From Methylococcaceae bacterium (GTDB lineage Bacteria; Pseudomonadota; Gammaproteobacteria; Methylococcales; Methylomonadaceae): DNA of 64,000 nucleotides. Both the position numbers and the translations under genes were made by a program. Under the pieces are notes generated by a model that was not told where the DNA came from, made no database searches, and saw nothing but the letters and a program-made list of their open reading frames with translations. Below, in pieces: positions 46,457-54,249 of this stretch (the stretch's first letter is position 1; each line of letters opens with the position of its first letter). The DNA lies in contig JADKAL010000001.1 in the NCBI GenBank assembly GCA_016715325.1, positions 654,282 through 718,281 on the forward strand, given 5' to 3'.

Positions 46457-47005
46457 TCAATGTTTTATCGATTCGTCGTAGATATCATTCGGGATTAAGC
46501 GAATAAACGCCAAAAATATCGCCGTCTGTGTCATATTTGAAAAGAATATGCCAGCGAAATCTTCAGGTAAGCTAAGCGTTTGAATTGATTTCAATCCGAA
46601 TATTAATCCCGAACTTTGTTTGCTGGCATTAAATGCAAGACCTTGTTGATTGGTAAAAAAAACGATGGCTGTCTGATTGCCGTCCTCTTTAATTTCATCG
46701 CTTTGAATTTCTAAAAAGCGTCCTTGAGAAGGATTCAAAAATAAGTCATTCAACATGATCTTCCTGGACGACAGTTTTTTGGGAAGAACCATCATTCTTT
46801 CCGTATGCCCAATCGTTAAACCTCTATCGGTTTCGTCAGTACTGACATAAGCTCCCCACGCCTCTTTTTTTATCAATCTCAACGTTTCGTTTTCGTATTT
46901 TTTTACCGAAACTAACCCGAACTCATTAATTGCGCAGCTTGATAAGAAACCGTTGATTGCGAGCAACACAATAAGTTGAGGAAAAAACCATCCAGGAAGT
47001 TTCAT
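46457..47005 (-). CDS. Lipoprotein, first gene of the accessory cluster (182 residues)
   Basis: It has a hydrophobic N-terminus with lipobox FLSSC. AYVSTDETDRGLTIGHTERMMVLPKK parallels the TLG...PRK stretch of the next two lipoproteins, which makes it a more distant paralogue. It is the first gene of the minus-strand cluster and diverges from the winged-helix/AAA regulator across 392 bases. Confidence 0.6.
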   Translation of the reverse strand: MKLPGWFFPQLIVLLAINGFLSSCAINEFGLVSVKKYENETLRLIKKEAWGAYVSTDETDRGLTIGHTERMMVLPKKLSSRKIMLNDLFLNPSQGRFLEIQSDEIKEDGNQTAIVFFTNQQGLAFNASKQSSGLIFGLKSIQTLSLPEDFAGIFFSNMTQTAIFLAFIRLIPNDIYDESIKH

Positions 47006-47397
47006 TTTTTTGATTCAGCTAAATTATTGATAATTCTTATTAACACAGTTTTCTTAACTTATTGATTCGGCCTTTTAAAGTTTGAACCGTTCGTGCTGAA
47101 CAAGTCGATGCACAGACCGCCTTTAGACAGACTCAAAGCGAACGAGAGTTAAGACTTCATAGGGCCGAATCTATAGTTACTTAAAGACGAATGTTTAAAA
47201 TTACCTTGCCTACCCTTTGTTAAACTGATCAAATAGTTACGAAACCAATCTTAATATCCTTAGTCGATTCTTTGTAAGGATGTTAGTTAACGCTAGCATT
47301 CAGTATACTTATGATGCCTAGTAATTATTGTTAGCAATCTGTTATATTTTTGTTAGTTGTACCTCCCTAAAAATCCAATAAAAACCTGGAGGTTCTT
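47006..47397. other. Divergent intergenic region with an AT-rich promoter segment and a 108-bp repeat
   Basis: The left part (47006-47060) would hold the promoter of the lipoprotein cluster and the right part (47220-47397), AT-rich with TAGTTA/TTGTTAG motifs, the promoter of the regulator. Repeated TTAGTTA, GTTAGTT and TTGTTAG around 47281-47360 could be binding sites but are not a clear operator. Repeat copy 3 lies between. Confidence 0.45.
47064..47171 (+). repeat. 108-bp dispersed palindromic element, copy 3
   Basis: It runs from GATTCGGCCTT to GGGCCGAATC, exactly 108 bases, colinear with copy 1, sharing TTCGTGCTGAAC, the GACTCAAAGCGAACG core and GAGTTAAGACTTCA near the end. Together with copies 1 and 2 it defines the family. 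Confidence 0.8.
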
Positions 47398-48495
47398 ATG
47401 GACCGGCTCGTTATTTATGTCTTTGGGCAGTTTCGCTTAAACACGGACACTCAGCTTTTGAGTTGTGTCGACTCAAGCATTCGTTTACAGCCCAAAATCT
47501 ATCGTTTACTGTTGTTTTTTCTACGAAACCCGGGAAGATTGATTTCTAAAGCGGATTTGCTAAACGAAGTTTGGCAGGGCCGGATTGTGGAGGACACATC
47601 GGTCCGGCTGGCAATCAATTCGCTCAGAAAAGCGTTGCATGACGAGATACGGGCGCCTCGCTATATCCTGACCTCAACGAAAAACGGCTACCAATTTTTG
47701 GCGGAAGTTAAAATCGTTACGGAGAAAAACGATGCTTATCTGGATTCTGTGCTCAGGTTTCACGAGACTCCGCAACGCCAATTGCCTTACCCGCAATCTT
47801 CGAGACAGATCGCGCTGACCGAATTGGTCGATGCCTTTCGCTCTGTTCATGGCGGTCAAAGGAAACTCGTTTTTCTCAAGGGCAAACAGGGCAGAGGAAA
47901 AACACGTCTAATCGAAGAATTTCTTCATGAAATAGCGGCTTGCGATTTCGACGTTTTACGATCCCGTTGTGTATTTTTAGGCAAGGCGGCGGAACCATTC
48001 ATGCCCATACTGGAAGCGTTGGAGAGACGTTGCCTCAAATCCGGCGGCGATTGGTTGATTGAAAGATTGTTCCGGGTGGCCCCCACTTGGTTATACCCGT
48101 TGCTAGGTACGTTGTCCGAGGAAACACTGAAATCCCTCTGCCCCAAAATTTTGCATATGACGACGGGCCGAATGCTGAGAGAAGGCGCCGATTTGTTCGA
48201 GTCTCTTGCAGAGAATAAGCCGTTTATCGTTATTGTCGATAACAGCCAGTGGTGCGACGAATTTACGCTCGACCTGTTGAATTTACTGGCATTTAGGTGC
48301 TCGCCCGCAAAGCTGCTCGTTGTGATCGGTTACCGACCGGATATTACGTCAGCTACGGCTTTTATTAATGTCATGCGTCAGGAACTGGAACCGCGTAACC
48401 TTTGTTTTTCATTGACGCTTGACGATGCCGACGCGATCAATTCTCTGGAGAGTAAGATCGAACCTCTTAATCCCCGCGAACATAGTTTGCAATAA
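47398..48495 (+). CDS. Winged-helix transcriptional regulator with an AAA ATPase domain
   Basis: The 365-residue protein has an N-terminal OmpR/CadC-type winged helix (residues about 5-105: LQPKIYRLLLFFLRNPGRLI, NEVWQGRIVEDTSVRLAINSLRKAL) and an AAA domain (about 130-345) with Walker A LKGKQGRGKTRLIEEF and Walker B-like FIVIVDNSQWCDE. Larger relatives (about 900 residues) carry C-terminal TPRs that are absent, so it may be truncated or a short type. It diverges from the lipoprotein/peptidoglycan-hydrolase cluster and probably regulates it. An intrinsic terminator follows at once. GGAGG precedes the ATG. Confidence 0.8.
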   Translation: MDRLVIYVFGQFRLNTDTQLLSCVDSSIRLQPKIYRLLLFFLRNPGRLISKADLLNEVWQGRIVEDTSVRLAINSLRKALHDEIRAPRYILTSTKNGYQFLAEVKIVTEKNDAYLDSVLRFHETPQRQLPYPQSSRQIALTELVDAFRSVHGGQRKLVFLKGKQGRGKTRLIEEFLHEIAACDFDVLRSRCVFLGKAAEPFMPILEALERRCLKSGGDWLIERLFRVAPTWLYPLLGTLSEETLKSLCPKILHMTTGRMLREGADLFESLAENKPFIVIVDNSQWCDEFTLDLLNLLAFRCSPAKLLVVIGYRPDITSATAFINVMRQELEPRNLCFSLTLDDADAINSLESKIEPLNPREHSLQ

Positions 48496-48528
48496 AAAAT
48501 GCAATCCCGAATAGGATTGCATTTTTTT
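48494..48528. terminator. Bidirectional intrinsic terminator
   Basis: AAAAAATGCAATCC (48494-48507) pairs perfectly with GGATTGCATTTTTT (48514-48527) around CGAATA, with T-runs on both strands. It separates the regulator from the convergent DyP peroxidase cluster. Confidence 0.88.
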
Positions 48529-48545
48529 CATGGGTTGGATAAAAA

Positions 48546-49991
48546 TCAGTCCGCCAACATTTTCAATGCTTTAATTCCCGGCAGGAAAAAATAACTGCCC
48601 CCTTTGATTTTTACAAATTCCGGAAATCCGCACACTTTTCGCCTTAACGGGTCTTCTTGGAGCGTAAAACTGCGTTTGAAACCGGGCCAAGTCGATTTAT
48701 ATGTGCCGATCAACGGATCGTCTTCGTCGTACAAGCCGTTGAATTTCAGATTGTTAACCCAGGTATGTTGAATGAACTCGAACTGGCGTTCGATATTCGC
48801 ATTCAAACAGATGAAAAACAAACCGCGTTCGCCCGCTGGATCGTCTTTCACCGGATTTTTCAAAAAATTACCGTAACTTCTGCCTCGCCGGATAATGCGG
48901 TGTCGATTGGCGACTTTTAGCGAGTTACGAATATTTTCTTCGGACACCGTTCCAGGCGCCACATACACTTCCACCCCTAATCCTTGACCGCGCGGATTGG
49001 TGCGGCGGATGTGCGAACCGTAAGGACATCCCTTGCCATCGAGATCGTTCCTGAAATCGAAGGTATTCATATCGGGCGGATTGGCCGGATCTATAAGCGG
49101 TGCGGACTCCTTGCCGGGTTCGACCAGCGCGCCGTTTTTCCAGCGCCCTACAATTTTGGCGGCTAGATAGTCGGGGTCGATGACCTGTTTTTTCGCTTCG
49201 GCACGAACAAATTTCCAGAAACCGGGAACGTCCTGTTGCATGTGGCGGAACACCAGATAGGTGCCGTTAAAGCCGTAACGCTGGTTGTCGGGTTTCGCCG
49301 GATCGCCCGGCACGGCGGTAATTTTGCCGTCGTAACCGTTGGGGTAACCGAGCACGAATTCGCCGGTGGGAATCACTTGGGGAGTTTGGGGGTCGGCGGA
49401 CGGAGATTTGTTTGAAAAACTTTCGACCATAGGTTGCGAAACGCCGTCGGCAAAACCGAAATGTTCCTTTTCGAAGCGACCATCGTTTTCCATGTTAATC
49501 GTATCCAAACGCTGAATCAGATTCAGTCCGCCGGATTTGAAAGCCGATTCTTCTTCTTGTTGCCGCTTACCGAATGTCGCTTCGTCCTCGGCATATAGCA
49601 TCAACAAAAGATGCACGGGCTTGGCGTCGTTGCCCCAGAGCCATTTATTAGCTTGGTTATCGCCTTCGTCGCCGAGGATGGTCGCCCGGCTCAGAGAGTG
49701 CATGCCGTCTTGAAAAGCTTGCTCGAAATAGGACGTATCGACGCCTAGTTTATCCAAACCCGGTTTTCCGAACGCCAAATTGAGCGCATCGGTGGTTTTG
49801 CGTTTGTCTTTATCCGGCTCGCCCGCAGTAATTCGATTGGCCACGATTTTCAGCCATGCTTTGGCTTTTTTGGCATCTTTGATCTCTAGTAAGTAGTAAC
49901 TGCAATGCGACATATCGGCATAACCGCTGAACAACAAACCTTGGGTGTCGCGCATTTGATCCGGTGTGAATGAAGTATTTGAATTCGCCAT
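48546..49991 (-). CDS. DyP-type haem peroxidase
   Basis: The 481-residue protein has the distal GxxDG motif (HFGFADGVSQP), the second Arg/Asp region CPYGSHIRRTNPRG and TYLVFRHMQQDVPGFWKF, all characteristic of large DyP-type peroxidases. These use H2O2 to oxidise dyes, phenols, carotenoids or lipids. No signal peptide or encapsulin-targeting tail is visible, so it is probably cytoplasmic. It is the last gene of a minus-strand trio with a membrane protein and a GST-P450 fusion. The start is set at ATG 49991; an in-frame GTG at 50000 is possible. Substrate unknown. Confidence 0.9.
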   Translation of the reverse strand: MANSNTSFTPDQMRDTQGLLFSGYADMSHCSYYLLEIKDAKKAKAWLKIVANRITAGEPDKDKRKTTDALNLAFGKPGLDKLGVDTSYFEQAFQDGMHSLSRATILGDEGDNQANKWLWGNDAKPVHLLLMLYAEDEATFGKRQQEEESAFKSGGLNLIQRLDTINMENDGRFEKEHFGFADGVSQPMVESFSNKSPSADPQTPQVIPTGEFVLGYPNGYDGKITAVPGDPAKPDNQRYGFNGTYLVFRHMQQDVPGFWKFVRAEAKKQVIDPDYLAAKIVGRWKNGALVEPGKESAPLIDPANPPDMNTFDFRNDLDGKGCPYGSHIRRTNPRGQGLGVEVYVAPGTVSEENIRNSLKVANRHRIIRRGRSYGNFLKNPVKDDPAGERGLFFICLNANIERQFEFIQHTWVNNLKFNGLYDEDDPLIGTYKSTWPGFKRSFTLQEDPLRRKVCGFPEFVKIKGGSYFFLPGIKALKMLAD

Positions 49992-50006
49992 TGTGCTCAC
50001 CCTGTC

Positions 50007-51407
50007 CTATAAACGGTTTAACCAAGCGGAAACATCTGTATCGCCGAACAAACCTTCGTGAATCTTGAGGTTGTTGCCGACATTTTTGATCGACAGGTCG
50101 GGATAGGCGCAATACCAGATCGATTCCGGACGTTGACTGTTACGGGCAAAGGTCTTGAAGCGTTGTTCGTCTCGCGCCCCGGCGGGAAAAATGCTGGTCC
50201 ATTTTTTATTTTCGTCGAATACGGCTCCCAGCAACCGGGTATTTGGAAATCCGGCCGGGCGGCCGTAAGCCCGTTCGTTGGATTCGGTATTGCTCCACAC
50301 GGCCGTGAGACCAACGGCAGCATGATCGATGAACTCGCCGAGATAATTTTCCCAACTACCGTCGTAATTGCTGAAGAACAGCAAACGCGTCCGTTCGTTC
50401 GGCTGTTTGCCGGGAAGAATCACCCAGCGGGCGAAGTGGATGGTGACAATGCCGCTCAGATTGCCTTCGGTCGCAAACAATTTGGCGACGACGGCAATGA
50501 ACGCCAACACGAATTTCAGGGTAAACAGCCGGAATTTACCGGGTTTGACGTAAATAATGCTGCTGAGATGATTTTGCGGCTGCCGGTTTTCGATGTCCTG
50601 CAAATCGCGCAGATAGGTATGATCCCATTGCACTCGGCCATCCTGCTTGTCGGCGATTTCGTGACACAGCAACACGACAACGAATGCCGCGATCGAGCCG
50701 AGAATGAGCATGACACCGATATCGTCGAGCAGAAAGAACGCAATCACCAAGACGGACAGCAAGACCGCAGCAATCACCCAAGGCACATACGGCGCAAGTT
50801 TACGGCCGATACTGACCAATAGCGAAGGCTTTACCGGCTTGGTATTGGCGTAGTTGGGGACGGTGCTGGACACGTGCCCGATAATGTTTTTTTTGATCTC
50901 AGCCGGCGGTAGTTTAATCAGCGTATCGCGATTGGCGTCGATGTAGCTTTCGATGGTGGACCGCAAATTAACCTGATACTCCAAAATATCCCGCGACTGA
51001 CCGGGATAGCCGATATAGAAAGCATTCGCACCGCGATCGTTGGCCAGCAAAAATGCCGCCAGCCTATCGTCGGCAGGCTTTTGACCGTCCGCACTGTAAC
51101 CTGCGCAACAACTGTAGACCTGATGAACGAAGGCGGGATATTGCTTGATCAAGTCCGCAATAAAATCTTTCTGTTTGCCGTCGATATTGGCTTCGAACAC
51201 CAATACCGGTGCAGCTTTCGCGCCGCCCGGCGGCGGCTGATCGTCCTCGATGATGATAAAACAGCAGTAATGCAGGGTTTTTAAGGTTGAAAACTGGATG
51301 TCTTGGCTTTTCTTTATATCGATGCCTATTTTGCCGAGGTAATCCTTTAGATCATTTACCCGATCTTCAAGAATATCCACGACAACCGTTATCGGTTTCT
51401 GGTCCAT
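50007..51407 (-). CDS. Membrane protein of a P450/DyP cluster
   Basis: The 466-residue protein has a soluble N-terminal part (about 1-190) with FIIIEDDQPPPGG and VFEANIDGKQKDFIADLI, two membrane helices in VPWVIAAVLLSVLVIAFFL and GVMLILGSIAAFVVVLL, another hydrophobic stretch near 305-322, and a C-terminal domain (about 325-466) with IHFARWVILPG and LLFFSNYDGSWENYLGEFID. I recognise no named family, though the HFARW...LFFSNYDGSW segment seems to recur next to DyP peroxidases. It could deliver a lipophilic substrate. It starts 27 bases after the P450 gene and ends about 6-15 bases before DyP. Confidence 0.7.
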   Translation of the reverse strand: MDQKPITVVVDILEDRVNDLKDYLGKIGIDIKKSQDIQFSTLKTLHYCCFIIIEDDQPPPGGAKAAPVLVFEANIDGKQKDFIADLIKQYPAFVHQVYSCCAGYSADGQKPADDRLAAFLLANDRGANAFYIGYPGQSRDILEYQVNLRSTIESYIDANRDTLIKLPPAEIKKNIIGHVSSTVPNYANTKPVKPSLLVSIGRKLAPYVPWVIAAVLLSVLVIAFFLLDDIGVMLILGSIAAFVVVLLCHEIADKQDGRVQWDHTYLRDLQDIENRQPQNHLSSIIYVKPGKFRLFTLKFVLAFIAVVAKLFATEGNLSGIVTIHFARWVILPGKQPNERTRLLFFSNYDGSWENYLGEFIDHAAVGLTAVWSNTESNERAYGRPAGFPNTRLLGAVFDENKKWTSIFPAGARDEQRFKTFARNSQRPESIWYCAYPDLSIKNVGNNLKIHEGLFGDTDVSAWLNRL

Positions 51408-51434
51408 ATTAATTCCTCTCGCAGTTGGGTCTTG

Positions 51435-53483
51435 TTATTTAGCAGGTTGTGCGTCGAACGCCAGCACGAATTGATCGGGAAAAGGCCCGTCAAATAGCAG
51501 AGTGCTGTGTTTTCTCACGTTAGGCAGCCGCACCACGCTACCCACGATTATCGGCACTTGAATCCGGTTGACATATTCGCCGAAACAGCGATGCATGCCG
51601 TCGCCGAAGTGCAAATAACGGTCCAAGGGCCGATCGGTTTTAATCGATTGAGGGTCGGGAAAGGCCGATTCGTCGAACATCGCAGAGCCCGTCGCCACAA
51701 ACACATTACTCCCTTGCGGAATGCGAACGCCGGCAATATCGATGTCGTTGCGGGCATAACGGCGCATTACCGTTGCCATGGTGTCGAAACGCAGGACGTC
51801 GAAACACAAGTGCCGGAAAGCGATTTCATCGTCGACCACGGCTTTTGCCTGTGACAGCCAATCGGGGTGATCTAGCAGGAGATTGACTACCGATGTGCTC
51901 ACTTTATTGGTAGTATCCAATGCACCGACGATCAGTCCGGAAATATTCCGGCGAATGCCGTCGTCGTCTAAGGATATCTGTTTCTTGACCTGCATATCGA
52001 CCATGCGGCTGAGGAAATCCGCCCCCACCTGCCCTTTCTTGGCGAGTTTTCTACGTTCGGCGATCAAATCCAGCAAATATGGCCCTAGTTCGCGAAAGGC
52101 GATTTCCGCCGAAATTTGTATGCTGCGGTCGTTGTTCAAGTTGATGAAAAGATCGTAGAACAGCGAGCGCATCCAATACATGAGCCGGGTTTCCGACTGC
52201 CCCGGCACCCCGAAATATTCGGCAATAAAGCGCGCAGCAGCCGGACGCGCCAAATTGGATACCATGTCGATCCGGCCGATAGGGAGAGCGGCATTAACCA
52301 ATGCCTGGCAATGCTTCTTGGCTATAGCGGTAATCAACTGGCTTTCGTCAGGCTTGATTACCTTGCGGGTATCGCCCTGCTCGCGGGTGTAGGTTTCTGA
52401 GGCGTCCATGCCCAGAAAAAACGGCCCATTCAAGCGTAACATGTTGGGTGCGTTAATTTCGGCAATGGTAAATTCGGTATTCCTCGCCAAAGCTTCGCGC
52501 ACATCGGCATCTCGGCTGATGATGACGGTTTTACCCAGCATGCAGACGGGCTTGTGCTTCCGTAACCAGGCGAATACTTTTAACTGCACGGGAGAGCCGG
52601 TAGCACAGGCAATCAGCCGACTCTTAAGGTAACTTAGCCTGCTTTCCGGCGTGGTGGATGCCGGATGATGGTCGATTTCCAATTGCGGACGGGGTCGATG
52701 CTCCCGGTAGAGCTTTAAGGCGTGCCGTCCGGCGGGACGGCTTCGTAAAGATTCGGCAAAAACGCGCATCGGTTCGGGAATTCGCAACGGATCCGGCAAC
52801 GGACTTCCGTAATTATTCGGCGCCAATAAAGGCCCGGTCATGGCAGCAAAGCTTATATCGGCGATGGTGAGTTGATCTCCCAGTAAAAACGGGCGGCCGT
52901 CCTTCAACAGGCCATCGACTTCCGTGAAGACTTCTTCGATGGTTTTCCTGAAACCATCGATCAAATGCATCCCGGCGGGCAGCGATTGTTCCATCCGTGC
53001 GCGAAACTTCGAATAAAACCTATCTACCAAGCAGGTTTGCCACGACGGTGCTTTATAAGTAATCACCGGCATCAATAACGCTTTCTCAGGCAAGCAATAG
53101 GAATAGGAAAAACTGCTGACGGAGGTGATCAACTTGGCGAAAAACACATCCAATAAACGCTGGGTTTCCGTATTGAGCGCGGAATCTGACGGATAAAGCA
53201 TTAATGCCGGCGGAACGCGGGAATCGATGTATTCGATGGTTTGCCGGGCTTCCGTCAAGGTGACTTCATTGCTGATAAACAGGGGTACATCGATTCCCCC
53301 GCCCTTACACTTATTCGCAAAAAAGTGCAGCACCGGTACGCTGCAGGTCTCTTGGTAAGGCACCGATGCCTTTTCCAGCACCCAGCGGACCAGCTCGCAA
53401 TAGGGACTGACGGAAATGGAAAGAAGCCGGTAAGGTTTTCTTGAACGCGCGTCGCGCGACGTATCGCCTGCTTTAATTGCCAT
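51435..53483 (-). CDS. Glutathione S-transferase - cytochrome P450 fusion
   Basis: The 682-residue protein has an N-terminal GST (residues about 12-245): thioredoxin-fold LLSISVSPYCELVRWVLEKA, then the helical domain with FLLGDQLTIADISFAAMTGP. The P450 (about 285-680) has the I-helix IVGALDTTNK and the haem loop FGDGMHRCFG with Cys633. The usual ExxR of the K helix appears as DVLR (Asp for Glu). No reductase domain is attached, so electrons must come from a separate partner or from peroxide. The start is ATG 53483 (GAGGTGTGT before it). First gene of the trio. Confidence 0.9.
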   Translation of the reverse strand: MAIKAGDTSRDARSRKPYRLLSISVSPYCELVRWVLEKASVPYQETCSVPVLHFFANKCKGGGIDVPLFISNEVTLTEARQTIEYIDSRVPPALMLYPSDSALNTETQRLLDVFFAKLITSVSSFSYSYCLPEKALLMPVITYKAPSWQTCLVDRFYSKFRARMEQSLPAGMHLIDGFRKTIEEVFTEVDGLLKDGRPFLLGDQLTIADISFAAMTGPLLAPNNYGSPLPDPLRIPEPMRVFAESLRSRPAGRHALKLYREHRPRPQLEIDHHPASTTPESRLSYLKSRLIACATGSPVQLKVFAWLRKHKPVCMLGKTVIISRDADVREALARNTEFTIAEINAPNMLRLNGPFFLGMDASETYTREQGDTRKVIKPDESQLITAIAKKHCQALVNAALPIGRIDMVSNLARPAAARFIAEYFGVPGQSETRLMYWMRSLFYDLFINLNNDRSIQISAEIAFRELGPYLLDLIAERRKLAKKGQVGADFLSRMVDMQVKKQISLDDDGIRRNISGLIVGALDTTNKVSTSVVNLLLDHPDWLSQAKAVVDDEIAFRHLCFDVLRFDTMATVMRRYARNDIDIAGVRIPQGSNVFVATGSAMFDESAFPDPQSIKTDRPLDRYLHFGDGMHRCFGEYVNRIQVPIIVGSVVRLPNVRKHSTLLFDGPFPDQFVLAFDAQPAK

Positions 53484-53587
53484 ACACACCTCGCATGTGT
53501 CCGGGCGAACTATTTTAGCCTGGACTTTGTAATTATCTGGTTTAAGGAGCGCTTATTCATCAGTCACTCCCAATGCAGATCTTAATT

Positions 53588-53622
53588 CCGTTCGCCTAGA
53601 GACTGCTTATAGGGGCGAACGG
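53588..53622. repeat. Short palindrome CCGTTCGCC...GGCGAACGG
   Basis: Nine-base perfect arms (53588-53596 and 53614-53622) resemble the core of the 108-bp elements (TTCGCC/GGCGAACGG), so this is probably a decayed copy. Confidence 0.6.
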
Positions 53623-54016
53623 TTCGGGCTTTATAAAGTACGAACGTAAACTTTGGTTTGCGGTAAAAGCGGCGGTAAAACTCAAAAATTTAAAAGGGTC
53701 GTAAACCGGGGGAAAGCCGCTACTTTTATTATTTCAATGCAAATATATATGAAACCGGTTTATCGACTTGCCTATTCTGCTTTAGATAAAACGGCTCACT
53801 CAATATTAGCGTTTTCTGACTATTTTTAAAGTGAATTTTTAACAATTTTCAGTCATAGTTAGCGGTCTAAGGTAAGGCAATAAATGAGCCAATCTACCCG
53901 TTCCAAGAAACTGGCGCATTCTCGTCAAAACCGGCTAGTCTTAGCTTGTTATCGAAATATTCAATAAATAATCTATTTTTAACAGATCGAATGAGATAAT
54001 AAAGTTCATTTAATTT

Positions 54017-54140
54017 GTATCGATTCGGTCATAACTGCTTCACTGCGAGATGGTTACTTAAGCCGGTCGATGGGCTATGAGCAATTGACTTAGTCTTGTC
54101 TCGAAGTTATGGGAAGAACCGACGTAACCGATTCAGATAC
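54017..54140 (+). promoter_or_regulatory. Long nested hairpin in the leader of the SLC13-type transporter
   Basis: Successive arms pair in order: GTATC (54017-54021) with GATAC (54136-54140), TCGGT (54025-54029) with ACCGA (54127-54131), CATAACT (54030-54036) with AGTTATG (54105-54111), CGAGA (54046-54050) with TCTCG (54099-54103), then weaker inner pairs. It ends 109 bases before the transporter ATG. It could be a regulatory leader or a palindromic element; no known riboswitch signature was found. Confidence 0.5.
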
Positions 54141-54249
54141 AAATAAGGCGACTCGCCGATGCGGTATTGTCGGGAACAAGAAGTGGATGGTAGTCGCAAA
54201 CCCTGATGTACCGATGTCGTCAAAAAAATTATCCCTGTGGAGAAGATAA

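Larger units (their letters stand above)
53484..54249. other. 0.77-kb intergenic region with a repeat fragment and a structured leader
   Basis: No protein-coding gene is convincing here. A small palindrome of the dispersed-repeat family lies at 53588-53622, and a long nested hairpin at 54017-54140. The middle (53650-54010) is AT-rich with no recognised element. Confidence 0.5.

Noticed and set aside
50058..50822. 254-codon plus-strand open frame opposite the membrane protein gene
   Set aside because: It is an antisense shadow of a gene with clear membrane helices and operon position.
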